Position numbers and translations under genes: made by a program
Shown: positions 27,127-35,227 of the stretch, one piece after another
Numbering within the stretch: the stretch's first letter is position 1
Layout: each line of letters starts with the position of its first letter
The notes under the pieces: model-generated
The model's database searches: none
Told to the model about the DNA's origin: nothing
Seen by the model: the letters and a program-made list of their open reading frames with translations, nothing else
Assembly: GCA_017620025.1 (NCBI GenBank)
Contig: JAFZRF010000045.1
Location: 124,001 to 188,000 of the forward strand
Direction of reading: 5' to 3'
DNA length: 64,000 bases
Source: Ruminococcus sp.
GTDB taxonomy: Bacteria > Bacillota > Clostridia > Oscillospirales > Ruminococcaceae

Positions 27127-28203
27127 TCAGCCGATGTCTATGATATCGGCCATTATCCTCTCATCGATAAGATATGGGCACATAGCCATCTTTGCCTTGT
27201 TTGCCAGCACAGCCTCAGCCGACCTTTCAAGCAGCTCACGCTCTGCCCTTACCGGAGCGAGCGAGGAGATAAAGCTGCCGAGTTCTTCGGTATCCCTGAA
27301 TCCGGCGGCAATGAGCACAGCTTCACGCTTATCCGGAGCGGCATATTTCAGATACCCGCTCTGGAACGCACCGACAGCTGCACCGTGCGGTACACCGGCC
27401 TCATACGTCAGCAGATAGCTCAGCGAGTGGGGGATTGTGGTGCCGGTCTGTGCAATGGACATACCCGCAAGAGTCGAGGCGTTCATCAGCCTCTGAGCGC
27501 CCTCTGCGGTCAGTTCAAGACTGCCGTCAAGGAAAGGCCTGCAGGCCGCCCACTCACGCAGTCCTGCAAATACAGTCATATCGCTGTAGGTGTCAGCAAG
27601 TACATTTACAGCGCTCTCGATAAGATGCGAAAGTGCATCTACCGCCGTGACCTTTAAAAGTCTCGCCGGAGCATTCATCAGGTATTTCCCGTCCACAAGT
27701 GCGATATCGGGGAATACCTTTTTCTTGGCCGAGAGCTTTGTCCCGAGGTCGTGTCTTGTAAGCACTGATACCGCCGTAGCCTCCGAACCCGTACCGCAGG
27801 TAGTAGGCACAGCAGCAAGCGGGAGCGAATCACACTTTCCTTCCTCGTACAGATATTCCCATCCTTTGTCACTGTTCTTCATCATTATGGCAGCAGCCTT
27901 TGCAGCGTCGATGGGAGAGCCTCCGCCGATGCCAATAACGAAGTCAGCACCCGCACTGAGACCTTTGTCCCGAGCCACCATGACCGTCTCGACCGAAGGG
28001 TTTTCCTCAACGCCGTCAAAAACTGTGTAGGCGACGCTGTGTTCAGTCAGCGCAGAGATAACGTCGTCCAGCGAGCCGTTCGCAGCCGATGAGTGCTTTC
28101 CGGTTACAATAAGTGCGTGTGAACCGAGAGCGCAGAGCTCTGCGGAGTGCCTGCTGATACAGTCGTTTTCGCTGTAGATACGTGTCGGCATGAAGAATTT
28201 CAT
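27127..28203 (-). CDS. Iron-containing alcohol dehydrogenase
   Basis: A 358-residue NAD(P)-dependent group III alcohol dehydrogenase. The cofactor motif FVIGIGGGSPIDAAKA lies near residue 93 and the metal ligands are within DALSHLIES and IPHSLSYLLTYEAGVPHGAAVG. The length is slightly below the usual 380. The aldehyde or alcohol substrate is unknown. It could serve redox balance in sugar fermentation. It stands alone on the minus strand. Confidence 0.9.
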   Translation of the reverse strand: MKFFMPTRIYSENDCISRHSAELCALGSHALIVTGKHSSAANGSLDDVISALTEHSVAYTVFDGVEENPSVETVMVARDKGLSAGADFVIGIGGGSPIDAAKAAAIMMKNSDKGWEYLYEEGKCDSLPLAAVPTTCGTGSEATAVSVLTRHDLGTKLSAKKKVFPDIALVDGKYLMNAPARLLKVTAVDALSHLIESAVNVLADTYSDMTVFAGLREWAACRPFLDGSLELTAEGAQRLMNASTLAGMSIAQTGTTIPHSLSYLLTYEAGVPHGAAVGAFQSGYLKYAAPDKREAVLIAAGFRDTEELGSFISSLAPVRAERELLERSAEAVLANKAKMAMCPYLIDERIMADIIDIG

Positions 28204-28318
28204 AATATACCTCTTTTCTGTTATCGTTTATGTACCTGTGATGACTATCTGCGGCAGGTGCCTTTCCCGTATCAAGTGATAAAAAATGCAGAGCCCCGCA
28301 AAAACCGCAGTATTTGGC

Positions 28319-28347
28319 TTGACAAAACATGGATGGTCATTTATAAT
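28319..28347 (+). promoter_or_regulatory. Consensus promoter of SseB-like gene
   Basis: TTGACA, 17-nt spacer, TATAAT: perfect consensus, only 31 bases before the start codon at 28378. Confidence 0.92.
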
Positions 28348-28377
28348 TAAAGTATACTGATAAAGGAGGTATCCCTC

Positions 28378-28842
28378 ATGAGTGTATTAGATCTTAGAAA
28401 AGACCTCTTTCTGTGTCCTGTAGTATTTGAGAGCGACAAGATAGATGATAACAACATCCCTCTGCAGCTCTCTGCGCCTGATAAAGAACTCCATTTCACC
28501 CTCAAGGCAAAGGAAATGGCGGAGGCTGGTTCAGAGCTGCACTGCGTTGACGAGCTGCCTGATAATATGGAGCCTGCTAAGGAGCTTCAGGAGGGAGCTC
28601 TCCACCTGAGACTGCTCAACGCTCCCGACGGCAGCAGCTTCATACCGCTGTTCATCAGCTACAGCGTCATGACAGGCATATTCGGAAAGAATATCCATGT
28701 CGGAGTCATTAGCTTCGATGATGCCTATGAGCTCTGCAGGAGCGACGAGAGCATCGCCGGAATAGTTGCTGCTCCCGGTATACTCGATAATCTTATCATG
28801 CGTACAGGAATAGAGGAGTTTTACAACAGCTTCAATAAGTGA
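28378..28842 (+). CDS. SseB-like N-terminal domain protein
   Basis: A 154-residue cytosolic protein. The stretch DGSSFIPLFISYSVMTGIFG in its middle resembles the SseB N-terminal domain, in which a bound strand reads FxPLFTS. SseB-type proteins have no firm biochemical role. AAAGGAGG precedes the ATG and a strong terminator follows, so it is monocistronic with a consensus promoter. Confidence 0.6.
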   Translation: MSVLDLRKDLFLCPVVFESDKIDDNNIPLQLSAPDKELHFTLKAKEMAEAGSELHCVDELPDNMEPAKELQEGALHLRLLNAPDGSSFIPLFISYSVMTGIFGKNIHVGVISFDDAYELCRSDESIAGIVAAPGILDNLIMRTGIEEFYNSFNK

Positions 28843-28856
28843 TTTCTGATCTCAGT

Positions 28857-28890
28857 CAGGACGTGTCCGGTGGATGCGTCCTGTTTTTTT
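28857..28890 (+). terminator. Terminator of SseB-like gene
   Basis: Stem CAGGACG / CGTCCTG followed by seven Ts. Confidence 0.88.
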
Positions 28891-28891
28891 G

Positions 28892-29089
28892 TCAGTCGAG
28901 CTTTACCTTTTCCTGTACCATGCCGCTGTATTTCTCAATCTCAGCCAACCAGATCTTGCGAAGGCCGCCGTTGCAGCGTATCATAAAACGTCTGTACACC
29001 TCCGGCAGACTGATGTTGTGCTTTTCCTCGAATGCGTTAACTGTCGCTTCCGTATCAATGTCATCTGTAAGGTATTCAGATATCAGCAT
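28892..29089 (-). CDS. Short SUKH (SMI1/KNR4)-like protein
   Basis: A 65-residue protein whose NAFEEKHNISLPEVYRRFM followed by RCNGG matches the N-terminal core of SMI1/KNR4 (SUKH) domains, often immunity proteins against contact-dependent toxins. The family is usually 120 or more residues, so this is either a truncated gene or a minimal form. GAGG precedes the ATG. It lies 26 bases behind the phosphatase gene and shares its strand. Confidence 0.55.
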   Translation of the reverse strand: MLISEYLTDDIDTEATVNAFEEKHNISLPEVYRRFMIRCNGGLRKIWLAEIEKYSGMVQEKVKLD

Positions 29090-29115
29090 AATATCCTCGT
29101 TATTCTTATATTCAC

Positions 29116-29577
29116 TCAGAGAATACGTTCCCTGAGGTACTTCAGCAGACCCATGCAGCCCTCTTCGATATCGCTGTAGGCTTTTCCGAAGTCACGGGTG
29201 TACCATGGATCGGAAACATCGTCGCCGCGACTGGCAAAGGTCAGGAGCTTGTAAATCTTCCCGTCTTTGTCACTGCCGAAGATGCGGTTCATATTGCGGA
29301 TGTTGGCAGTGTCCATGCCGACGAAAAGATCATAGCGGTCGTAATCTGATTTCCGCAGCTGTACAGCAGTCTTTCCCGCACAGCCGATACCGTGCTTTGC
29401 AAGCTCGGCTCTTGCCGGAGGATATACCGGATTCCCGAGCTCCTCAGTACTTGTAGCGGAGGACGAGATGAGTATATCACCGGAGAGTCCGCAGTCAGAA
29501 ACGAGCTTTTTCATAATAAATTCCGCCATAGGCGACCGGCATATATTGCCGTGGCACACAAACATGATTTTATACAT
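29116..29577 (-). CDS. Low-molecular-weight protein-tyrosine phosphatase
   Basis: A 153-residue LMW-PTP. The P-loop reads VCHGNICRSPMAEF with the nucleophile Cys8 and Arg14, and the general acid Asp is in SDPWYTRDF near residue 120. It would dephosphorylate tyrosine in proteins, for instance in polysaccharide export control. It is upstream of the short SUKH-like gene in a probable two-gene unit. Confidence 0.93.
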   Translation of the reverse strand: MYKIMFVCHGNICRSPMAEFIMKKLVSDCGLSGDILISSSATSTEELGNPVYPPARAELAKHGIGCAGKTAVQLRKSDYDRYDLFVGMDTANIRNMNRIFGSDKDGKIYKLLTFASRGDDVSDPWYTRDFGKAYSDIEEGCMGLLKYLRERIL

Positions 29578-29813
29578 CTTTCCAAAACTCCTTAAATGTT
29601 TGATAATCGTCGCAAAATAGCCTCAATCCGTGTTTTGATATAACTCGGATAAAAATGCGTTTTCTTTTGTATCTTTGTATTATTTTTCATATAATCTCAT
29701 CCTTTATCATGTATCTGTGGAAAAAGTGTGGAAGAAAGTCTGGCTATATATTGCAGCAGAGAGGCTGTTTTTGTTGATTATGACTGCGTTAAAACAGTAA
29801 AATGAATAATGCG

Positions 29814-29936
29814 CTATCCTATCCCGAACAGACGCTTCATTTCCTTCTCAGTGTCTTCAAACTGTACATGAGTATACGTATTTAAAGTAACGCTTATGTC
29901 GGCGTGGCCCATAATGTATTGAAGCATCTTGGGATT
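29814..29936 (-). pseudogene. Tyrosine recombinase, C-terminal remnant
   Basis: Only the last 40 or so codons of a phage- or ICE-type integrase remain: NPKMLQYIMGHADISVTLNTYTHV, with the catalytic His of GHAD and the Tyr nucleophile in NTYTHV, then a charged tail. Upstream of the Asn codon the integrase similarity stops and the sequence belongs to other fragments. It cannot be functional alone. Confidence 0.75.
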
Positions 29937-30062
29937 CCTATCGACTGGGTAAGGTTCGGTCAGCTGTATGAGCAGTGGAAGTCTGGTGCTATAACGGCGG
30001 TATGGTTTCAGAAAGAGATGGGTCTGCTTACCAATACTTTCTACCGCAGGCAGAGGCGTTGA
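29931..30062 (+). pseudogene. Resolvase-like C-terminal fragment
   Basis: On the plus strand a 43-codon frame ending in TGA reads GIPIDW then LYEQWKSGAITAV and ends LLTNTFYRRQRR. The WKxGxITA...TFYRR pattern resembles the helix-turn-helix tail of serine resolvases. It directly abuts the integrase remnant on the opposite strand and overlaps the DUF4869 fragment, so the locus is a junction of broken elements. Confidence 0.5.
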
Positions 30063-30312
30063 ATATCCTGCCGGAATCATCGAAAAGCATAAGGAGCAGG
30101 GTTTTCACTCCTCCAGACAGCTCCTTGACTGAAATAGAGCCAAGCACAGGGCTGTCTATTACTCTTGAGCCAACAACATCAGATTTGTCTATGTCTTTTA
30201 TCATTTCTACACTGCGAGGATCGGTGATCCACTCATCCTCATAGGCATTATCAAAATACGTTGGAGGGTGATATATAGAGTTAGTCGTGTCCCCTAATAC
30301 TATTTTGAGCAT
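30028..30312 (-). pseudogene. DUF4869-like protein, truncated
   Basis: A 94-residue frame starting MLKIVLGDTTNSIYHPPTYF with DEWITDPRSVEMIKDIDKS and SVKELSGGVKTLLLMLF, as in DUF4869 proteins of Clostridia, which are often found near mobile elements. It stops soon after FNASACG, where intact members carry on for about 50 residues. The 3' part has been replaced by the recombinase fragments. Confidence 0.55.
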
Positions 30313-30569
30313 AACGACACCTATTCCGAGAGTTTACTATGGTACTATTATACCTGATATTCAATAATATTTCAAGTATTGGTTGCTATGGAATTACCTG
30401 ATTTCTATAATGTGTTTTGTTATGTTTGGAATAAATCCCAGCTTATTCGACTCCCGAGAATCAATAATAAAAAAATTTCCGTCTGAGAATTACGGTATAT
30501 AAGCACTTATCAGTATACACCCATGTTAGTTTTCGTATTGCCGTCAGACCTACAGCGAGATCTGTTTAA
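30313..30569. other. Intergenic, no gene seen
   Basis: AT-rich sequence without an open frame, promoter of good quality or repeat that I can support. It separates the DUF4869 fragment from the next remnant. Confidence 0.5.
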
Positions 30570-30800
30570 TTGATACGCAATAACGGCAGATTACAGGTAA
30601 CTGTCGCCAATATCCCGGCACATAAGCTCAACACCATGCACACGATCGTCGTTACCGCGGATTCCGGCAAGAAAACATACAAGGCCTGCGCCCTGTCGTA
30701 TGTTTACAAGTGTATCAACTCGCCGACCAGTGACCTCGAGTTCGATGCAATGCGCGCTATGTACGAGTATTACAAGGCTGCTGTGGTCTACAAAGCATAA
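30570..30800 (+). pseudogene. C-terminal fragment of a cell-surface-type protein
   Basis: A 76-codon frame with GRLQVTVANIPAHKLNTMHTI and CALSYVYKCINS and ending EYYKAAVVYKA. This looks like the final beta-rich domain of large Firmicute surface proteins, with the usual YKAAVxY end. There is no ribosome binding site and nothing that could be the missing N-terminal part, so it is probably a remnant. A terminator follows the stop, which supports a former gene end. Confidence 0.45.
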
Positions 30801-30810
30801 CATTAAAACG

Positions 30811-30838
30811 AAATCTGCCCCGGTCGGGGCAGATTTTC
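30811..30838. terminator. Terminator after surface-protein fragment
   Basis: Stem AAATCTGCCCC / GGGGCAGATTT with a GGTC loop and T-rich end. Confidence 0.85.
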
Positions 30839-31043
30839 TTTATGAAGTTGATATTTGTATCAATGTTATAAACGGCTTAAAACAGACGCTTGTTCGATAT
30901 CGGCGGTGTGAAACCGGCAGGCTTCTTGTATGGGAATGGCCGGGAATGGTTGTCAATTACAAAAGTAATACCCCTTAAGAGTGTCTGAGAATGAATTGCA
31001 GTTGGTAAACCTTTCTCAGTCTCTTAAAGGGCAGTGTCAGTAT

Positions 31044-31065
31044 CAAGCCCTTATAGGGCTTTTTT
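31044..31065 (+). terminator. Terminator-like hairpin
   Basis: AAGCCC, short loop, GGGCTT, then six Ts. A further stem (AAACCAC / GTGGTTT) follows at about 31068-31094. Confidence 0.55.
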
Positions 31066-31095
31066 CAAACCACACGTTCAACGGGTGGTTTTGAT

Positions 31096-31305
31096 TTATT
31101 CATCTTTCATAGTCTCAGTTTTGATATTTTCATCAGAAAATAACTGAGGATCAAACACCACTGTACCTGTTTCTGTACGGATGAAATACATATCGCTGTC
31201 AAACACTTTTCTGAGAATACTTATGGAAGTCTTAATTATCATAACTGCCGCCTTTTTTACATTCATATGGCACATATCAGCTGAGGAGTTTTCATGTTCC
31301 GGCAT
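31096..31305 (-). CDS. Possible small protein behind ATTGGACA promoter A
   Basis: A 69-codon frame starting MPEHENSSADMCH and ending with a charged tail. I recognise no family, and no clear ribosome binding site precedes it. Its only support is that it follows the sulfur-type promoter at 31400-31430. It may be a decayed gene. Confidence 0.3.
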   Translation of the reverse strand: MPEHENSSADMCHMNVKKAAVMIIKTSISILRKVFDSDMYFIRTETGTVVFDPQLFSDENIKTETMKDE

Positions 31306-31399
31306 CAACCGTGAATAATACTGTTAAGCTTTGAAAAAGGCTGTCTGTATCAAGTCTGTGAACATCTGCATCATCCAGTCTTTCGTTTGGTATGGATTT

Positions 31400-31430
31400 A
31401 TTATAACACCGGAAAAGCAGCTTGTCCAAT
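31400..31430 (-). promoter_or_regulatory. ATTGGACA-type promoter A
   Basis: On the minus strand ATTGGACA (TGGACA at -35), 17-nt spacer, TATAAT. Similarity to promoter B at 40415-40445 extends on both sides: TGACTTTT before it and ATACCAAACGAAAG after it occur in both, so the two regions share ancestry. Confidence 0.7.
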
Positions 31431-31467
31431 CCCCAAAAGTCATTGCTGATCATAGAAAACAGCTATA

Positions 31468-31950
31468 TCAGAATGTAAGACGCATCTGATACCATTCAGC
31501 ATTTCCGTGTACTGAATCAGAAACGCCTTCACTTACATATCCGAACTTTTCATAGAACGGGATAAGGTTTTCTTTACAGGTGAGAACTATTCCGCAGCGC
31601 TTCAGTTTTCTTGCCTCATTAATAACATATCCCATCAGCAGTGAGGCATGGCCTTTACACTGATATTCGGGAAGTGTCGCAACTCCGAAAAGCATCAGCC
31701 ATTTTCCCTCAGCAGCATACAATTCTGTGCCTTCATACATTTCGTCACACAGATCTTTACTGTCAGTGCTCATCCCGTTTATAATGCATATTATCTGCTT
31801 ATCCTTTTCCGCTACCCAGAAACATTCCGGATAATTACTCAGCCTGCATTCAAATGCTTTTCTGTCTGCTGCTTCAGCTGCTGGAAAGCATCTGCTCTCT
31901 AACTCCGTTACAGCATCAAGATCGTCAATATTCGCCTGTCTGATGATCAT
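31468..31950 (-). CDS. GNAT-family N-acetyltransferase
   Basis: A 160-residue GNAT enzyme: MIIRQANIDDLDAV at the start, ATLPEYQCKGHASLLMGYV as the acetyl-CoA loop, and PFYEKFGYVSEG at the end, as in arylalkylamine-type members. Substrate is unknown. AGGAGG lies 12 bases before the ATG at 31950; the in-frame extension to 32043 lacks support. Confidence 0.85.
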   Translation of the reverse strand: MIIRQANIDDLDAVTELESRCFPAAEAADRKAFECRLSNYPECFWVAEKDKQIICIINGMSTDSKDLCDEMYEGTELYAAEGKWLMLFGVATLPEYQCKGHASLLMGYVINEARKLKRCGIVLTCKENLIPFYEKFGYVSEGVSDSVHGNAEWYQMRLTF

Positions 31951-32150
31951 ACTCTGAACGTTCCTCCTGTAAACTGTCTCAACACAGATATCTCCGACTT
32001 TGCAACTGTTATTTCTGCCTTTTCCAATAGCCATTGTAAGCATATCCGTCGTTTGTTCCGATCAGAAGATGTTCTGATTCTGTAAATCCGGCTCTCTGTA
32101 TCACCTCAGCACTTTCTTCTGATTCCGGAGCCAATGCGTTATTTCCATAT

Positions 32151-32624
32151 TCACTCTTCCCACCCTTTGCAGACATCGCACCATCCGGCGGCATCGGCAG
32201 CCTGCTCCAGTTCATCAGGTGTCAGCTTTACAGATGTATATTCATTGCCGGCTGACGGATGTATGAAGGGAAAACGCTTCATCGATACATCAAGCCATAC
32301 AGGTATGCCCTCCGGAACAGCAAAAGGGCATACACCACCCGGTACAAATCCTGTCATCTCTTCCACGCGGTCTCTCGGAACCATGCCCGGCTTAGTGTGG
32401 AACTGGGCCTTGAATTTTGAACTGTTCACACGGCCGTCGCCTGCCATTACAACAATGACCGGTTTATCGTCCACTATAAATGAAAGTGTTTTGGCGATCT
32501 CTGCTTCAGAACATCCGAGCTGTTTTGCTGCGTGTTCAACAGTATCTATCGTGTCTGTGTGATCAATGACTCTGTCAGCAAATCCCTTTTTACTGAGCCA
32601 TTCAAATACTTTTTCGTTTCTCAT
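32151..32624 (-). CDS. YbaK/ProX-type aminoacyl-tRNA deacylase
   Basis: A 157-residue YbaK/EbsC-family protein that hydrolyses mischarged tRNA such as Cys-tRNA(Pro) or Ala-tRNA(Pro). Conserved marks: IAKTLSFIVDDKPVIVVMAGD, then KFKAQF, and GGVCPFAVPEGIPVWLD with the family's central glycines. Its cysteine-linked substrate fits the sulfur-rich surroundings, but that link is inference. Confidence 0.88.
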   Translation of the reverse strand: MRNEKVFEWLSKKGFADRVIDHTDTIDTVEHAAKQLGCSEAEIAKTLSFIVDDKPVIVVMAGDGRVNSSKFKAQFHTKPGMVPRDRVEEMTGFVPGGVCPFAVPEGIPVWLDVSMKRFPFIHPSAGNEYTSVKLTPDELEQAADAAGWCDVCKGWEE

Positions 32625-32641
32625 ATCTTATCTCCGACGGT

Positions 32642-32854
32642 TTATCTGTAATCCCGGGAAACATCCTCAAAAGAGCGTTCTCCGCGAATATATGCTTCAT
32701 ATGCGAGTTCTGCATCCTTGCCGTGAAATACAGTGCAGATCCCGCACATATCACAGTCTGCAATACACGGAAATCTTTCTTTGATGTAGTCCCTGCGTTC
32801 TTCGGCTGTAGAATTCTTGATATCCGGTGCTGGTGTCATACGCAGTCGCCTCAT
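32642..32854 (-). CDS. Small Cys-rich protein, paralogue 2
   Basis: A 70-residue protein with four cysteines in CIADCDMCGIC and the flanking pattern STAEERRDYIKERF and AYEAYIRGERSFEDVSRDY. The preceding gene has the same layout, so the pair are paralogues. Four closely spaced cysteines suggest a metal or iron-sulfur site. The family name is unknown to me. Its start overlaps the upstream paralogue by four bases (ATGA), so they are co-translated. Confidence 0.65.
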   Translation of the reverse strand: MRRLRMTPAPDIKNSTAEERRDYIKERFPCIADCDMCGICTVFHGKDAELAYEAYIRGERSFEDVSRDYR

Positions 32855-33075
32855 TTTATCAGCCGGTTCTGACGGTATTGCTCCATATATGTCCTGTTGA
32901 TCTCGCTGATCTCGCGTTTTCCGTCAATATAGTCCTGATATATTCCGAACGGACTTCCTCCGCCAAGCCAGCATGATGAACAGTTTTCACATCCGCCGCT
33001 GCCACAGTCCAGTGACTCCCTGATGATCTGTTCACGCTCTTCCCGTGTTGTATCCTTGATCAGAATTGATCTCAT
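32851..33075 (-). CDS. Small Cys-rich protein, paralogue 1
   Basis: A 74-residue protein with CGSGGCENCSSC, again four cysteines near residue 24-35, flanked by TREEREQIIRES and IYQDYIDGKREISEINRTY. GGAGG precedes the ATG. It is the upstream member of the paralogous pair and may bind a metal or an iron-sulfur cluster (inference from cysteine spacing only). Confidence 0.65.
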   Translation of the reverse strand: MRSILIKDTTREEREQIIRESLDCGSGGCENCSSCWLGGGSPFGIYQDYIDGKREISEINRTYMEQYRQNRLIK

Positions 33076-33108
33076 AATAACAGCCTCCTTTATAGAATTG
33101 CTCCTGCT

Positions 33109-33696
33109 TTACGTCATCTCTGCATTGACAGTATCTTCGCTTGCAGCCATTGCCTGCAAAGTCATGGTAAGCAGCTTATCGAGCTCCCAGCCGAGCTGAT
33201 CTGCACCACGTTCAATGACCTCTCTTGAACAGCCTGCCGCAAATCCTTTGCTTTTATACTTCTTTTTCAGGGATTTAAGTTCCATGTCCTTTGTACTCTT
33301 AGACGGACGCATCAGCGCTGCTGCCCATATCAGACCTGTCAGCTCGTCAGCCGCAAAAAGCACCTTTTCCATTTCATGCACCGGCTCGACATCAATAGTC
33401 ACGCCGCAGCCTACAGTTATGCCGTAGCCATGAGAACATACGGCATGAATTATGTCCTCGCTTACTCCGCCTTCTCTCAGAAGTTCAGGAGCTTTAAGGC
33501 AGTGTTCCTCCGGATACAGTTCAAAATCAATGTCATGGAGCAGTCCGACGATACCCCAGTATTCAGCTTCATCTCCGTATCCGAGCTCATTCGCATACCA
33601 CTTCATTACTGCTTCAACAGTAAGAGCGTGCTGTATATGGAACGGATCCTTGTTGTATTTTTTCAAAAGCTCAAAGGCTTCATTTCTTGTTATCAT
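33109..33696 (-). CDS. HD-domain hydrolase
   Basis: A 195-residue HD-superfamily metal-dependent phosphohydrolase, with HIQHALTVEAVM, the metal-binding VGLLHDIDFELYPEEH (HD pair near residue 54) and AVCSHGYGI. The last ligand is likely the Asp in LFAADELTG. Substrate unknown. The ATG at 33696 has GAGGTG upstream. A consensus promoter stands at 33787-33815. Confidence 0.87.
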   Translation of the reverse strand: MITRNEAFELLKKYNKDPFHIQHALTVEAVMKWYANELGYGDEAEYWGIVGLLHDIDFELYPEEHCLKAPELLREGGVSEDIIHAVCSHGYGITVGCGVTIDVEPVHEMEKVLFAADELTGLIWAAALMRPSKSTKDMELKSLKKKYKSKGFAAGCSREVIERGADQLGWELDKLLTMTLQAMAASEDTVNAEMT

Positions 33697-33786
33697 AATA
33701 TACACCTCACTGTAAAAAGACATTTTCTGTTAACCTGTCATATGTATCGCAAATTATAAACATATAAAATCTACGTGTTTAATATG

Positions 33787-33815
33787 ATTATATATCGCAA
33801 TTTTGGATTTGTCAA
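33787..33815 (-). promoter_or_regulatory. Promoter of HD-domain gene
   Basis: TTGACA, 17-nt spacer, TATAAT followed by CATATTA on the minus strand, the same extended -10 as the promoter at 41727-41755. Confidence 0.88.
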
Positions 33816-33962
33816 TAACAAACATGAAGAAATGCATACGGTCAGCAATAAACCGAACCGCAAGCGGTATTATGATACTGAGTGATCTCAGCGAGACAAT
33901 ACACCACACATTCTCAATGCGCCTATATCCTTTTCCTATTTCCCGGTATCAATATTCTGTTT

Positions 33963-33991
33963 TAGACAAAGCAGCATCGGCATGATATAAT
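33963..33991 (+). promoter_or_regulatory. Promoter of cystathionine-type enzyme gene
   Basis: TAGACA, 17-nt spacer, TATAAT, ending about 30 bases before the start codon. No leader ORF is present in this short leader. Confidence 0.75.
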
Positions 33992-34022
33992 AGTTCTAAA
34001 CTATATTAAAGAGGTGCATTAT

Positions 34023-35213
34023 ATGAAGCATTTATCAACAGAGCTTATTCATAACGGAAACGGGCAGTATTATAAAAAGATTGCAGAATCGCAGTCTGTA
34101 CCTGAAACGCTGCCTGTCTATTTTTCAAGTGTATTCACATTTGACGATGTGCCGTCTGTAGATGATATATATGAGCACAGGGCAGACGGCTATGTTTACT
34201 CCCGCATGAAAAACCCAAATGCTGACGCTGTATCGGAGATACTTGCAAAGGCAGAGGGTGCAGAGGCAGGACTTGTGTTCTCCTCAGGTATGTCTGCAAT
34301 AATCCTCAGCATACTGGCTGTTGTAAGTGCCGGTGATCACATTATTTCCTCCCCGGTGCTCTACGGCGGAGTGCATGATTTTCTGTCCAATGAGCTTGCA
34401 AGATACGGCGTATCAGTGACCTTTGTAGATTTTCTCAATGATGATATCGAAAAATTTATCCGTCCGGAAACAAAGCTTATCTACACGGAATCACTGAGCA
34501 ATCCGCTTCTTGAAGTGCCGGATTATAAAAAGACTGCCGACATCGCACACAAGCACGGCCTGCTGTTCTATATCGATAATACGTTTGCGACATCTGTTGT
34601 AGTAAGGCCGTATAAATACGGTGCTGATCTCGTTCTGTACAGTGCAACAAAGTATCTCGGCGGACACAGCGATATCATAGGCGGAGCAGCAGTCGGCCGT
34701 AAGGAGGTCATCGACAGGATACAGCCCAAGCTCGTTCTGTACGGAGCAGTTCTCAGCCCCGCAGAGAGCTGGCTGCTTGCAAGAAGCCTCAGGACGCTGC
34801 AGCTGCGTGTAAGAAAGCACAGCGACAATGCCCTTGCAGTAGCAAGATTCCTTGAATCTCACCCGAAGATAGAAAGGGTATACTATCCCGGACTTGAATC
34901 CTCACCTTCTCATGAGCTTGCAAAAGCACAGTTTGAGGACGGACACTTCGGCGGTATGCTGAGTGCAGATATCAGAGGAGGAGAAAAGGAAGCCTCCGCA
35001 GTTATAGCAAACCTCGGCTTTATCAAATTCGTACCGTCTCTTGCAGGAACAGCTACAAGCGTTTCCTATGCAGTCAAGACCTCGCACAGGGCATACTCAG
35101 ACGAGGAACTGAAAAAAGCCGGTATAACTGCCGGACAGCTGCGGTTCTCAATAGGACTTGAAGAAGCTGAGGATATAATAGCAGAGATATCGGCTGCACT
35201 CGATAAGATATAA
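34023..35213 (+). CDS. Cystathionine gamma-synthase/lyase family PLP enzyme
   Basis: A 396-residue trans-sulfuration enzyme of the MetB/MetC/MetY group using pyridoxal phosphate. Seen: SRMKNPNADAVSEILAKAEGA, FSSGMSAI, and the PLP lysine in LYSATKYLGGHSDIIGG near residue 208. Family members make or cleave cystathionine or release H2S or methanethiol; which reaction applies here cannot be decided from sequence. GAGGTG precedes the ATG at 34023. It is followed after 14 bases by an iron-sulfur protein gene. Confidence 0.93.
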   Translation: MKHLSTELIHNGNGQYYKKIAESQSVPETLPVYFSSVFTFDDVPSVDDIYEHRADGYVYSRMKNPNADAVSEILAKAEGAEAGLVFSSGMSAIILSILAVVSAGDHIISSPVLYGGVHDFLSNELARYGVSVTFVDFLNDDIEKFIRPETKLIYTESLSNPLLEVPDYKKTADIAHKHGLLFYIDNTFATSVVVRPYKYGADLVLYSATKYLGGHSDIIGGAAVGRKEVIDRIQPKLVLYGAVLSPAESWLLARSLRTLQLRVRKHSDNALAVARFLESHPKIERVYYPGLESSPSHELAKAQFEDGHFGGMLSADIRGGEKEASAVIANLGFIKFVPSLAGTATSVSYAVKTSHRAYSDEELKKAGITAGQLRFSIGLEEAEDIIAEISAALDKI

Positions 35214-35227
35214 AGCAGGTGATGTGA

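Noticed and set aside
31327-31374. Possible leader ORF behind promoter A (starts MMQMFTDL)
   Set aside because: No Cys codons, weak ribosome binding site and no good terminator behind it, so it was not called as a leader.
32009-32215. 68-codon minus-strand frame between the YbaK gene and the GNAT gene
   Set aside because: It begins inside the YbaK gene in another frame and has no start signal; its second half looks protein-like and could be a gene remnant, but I cannot support it.
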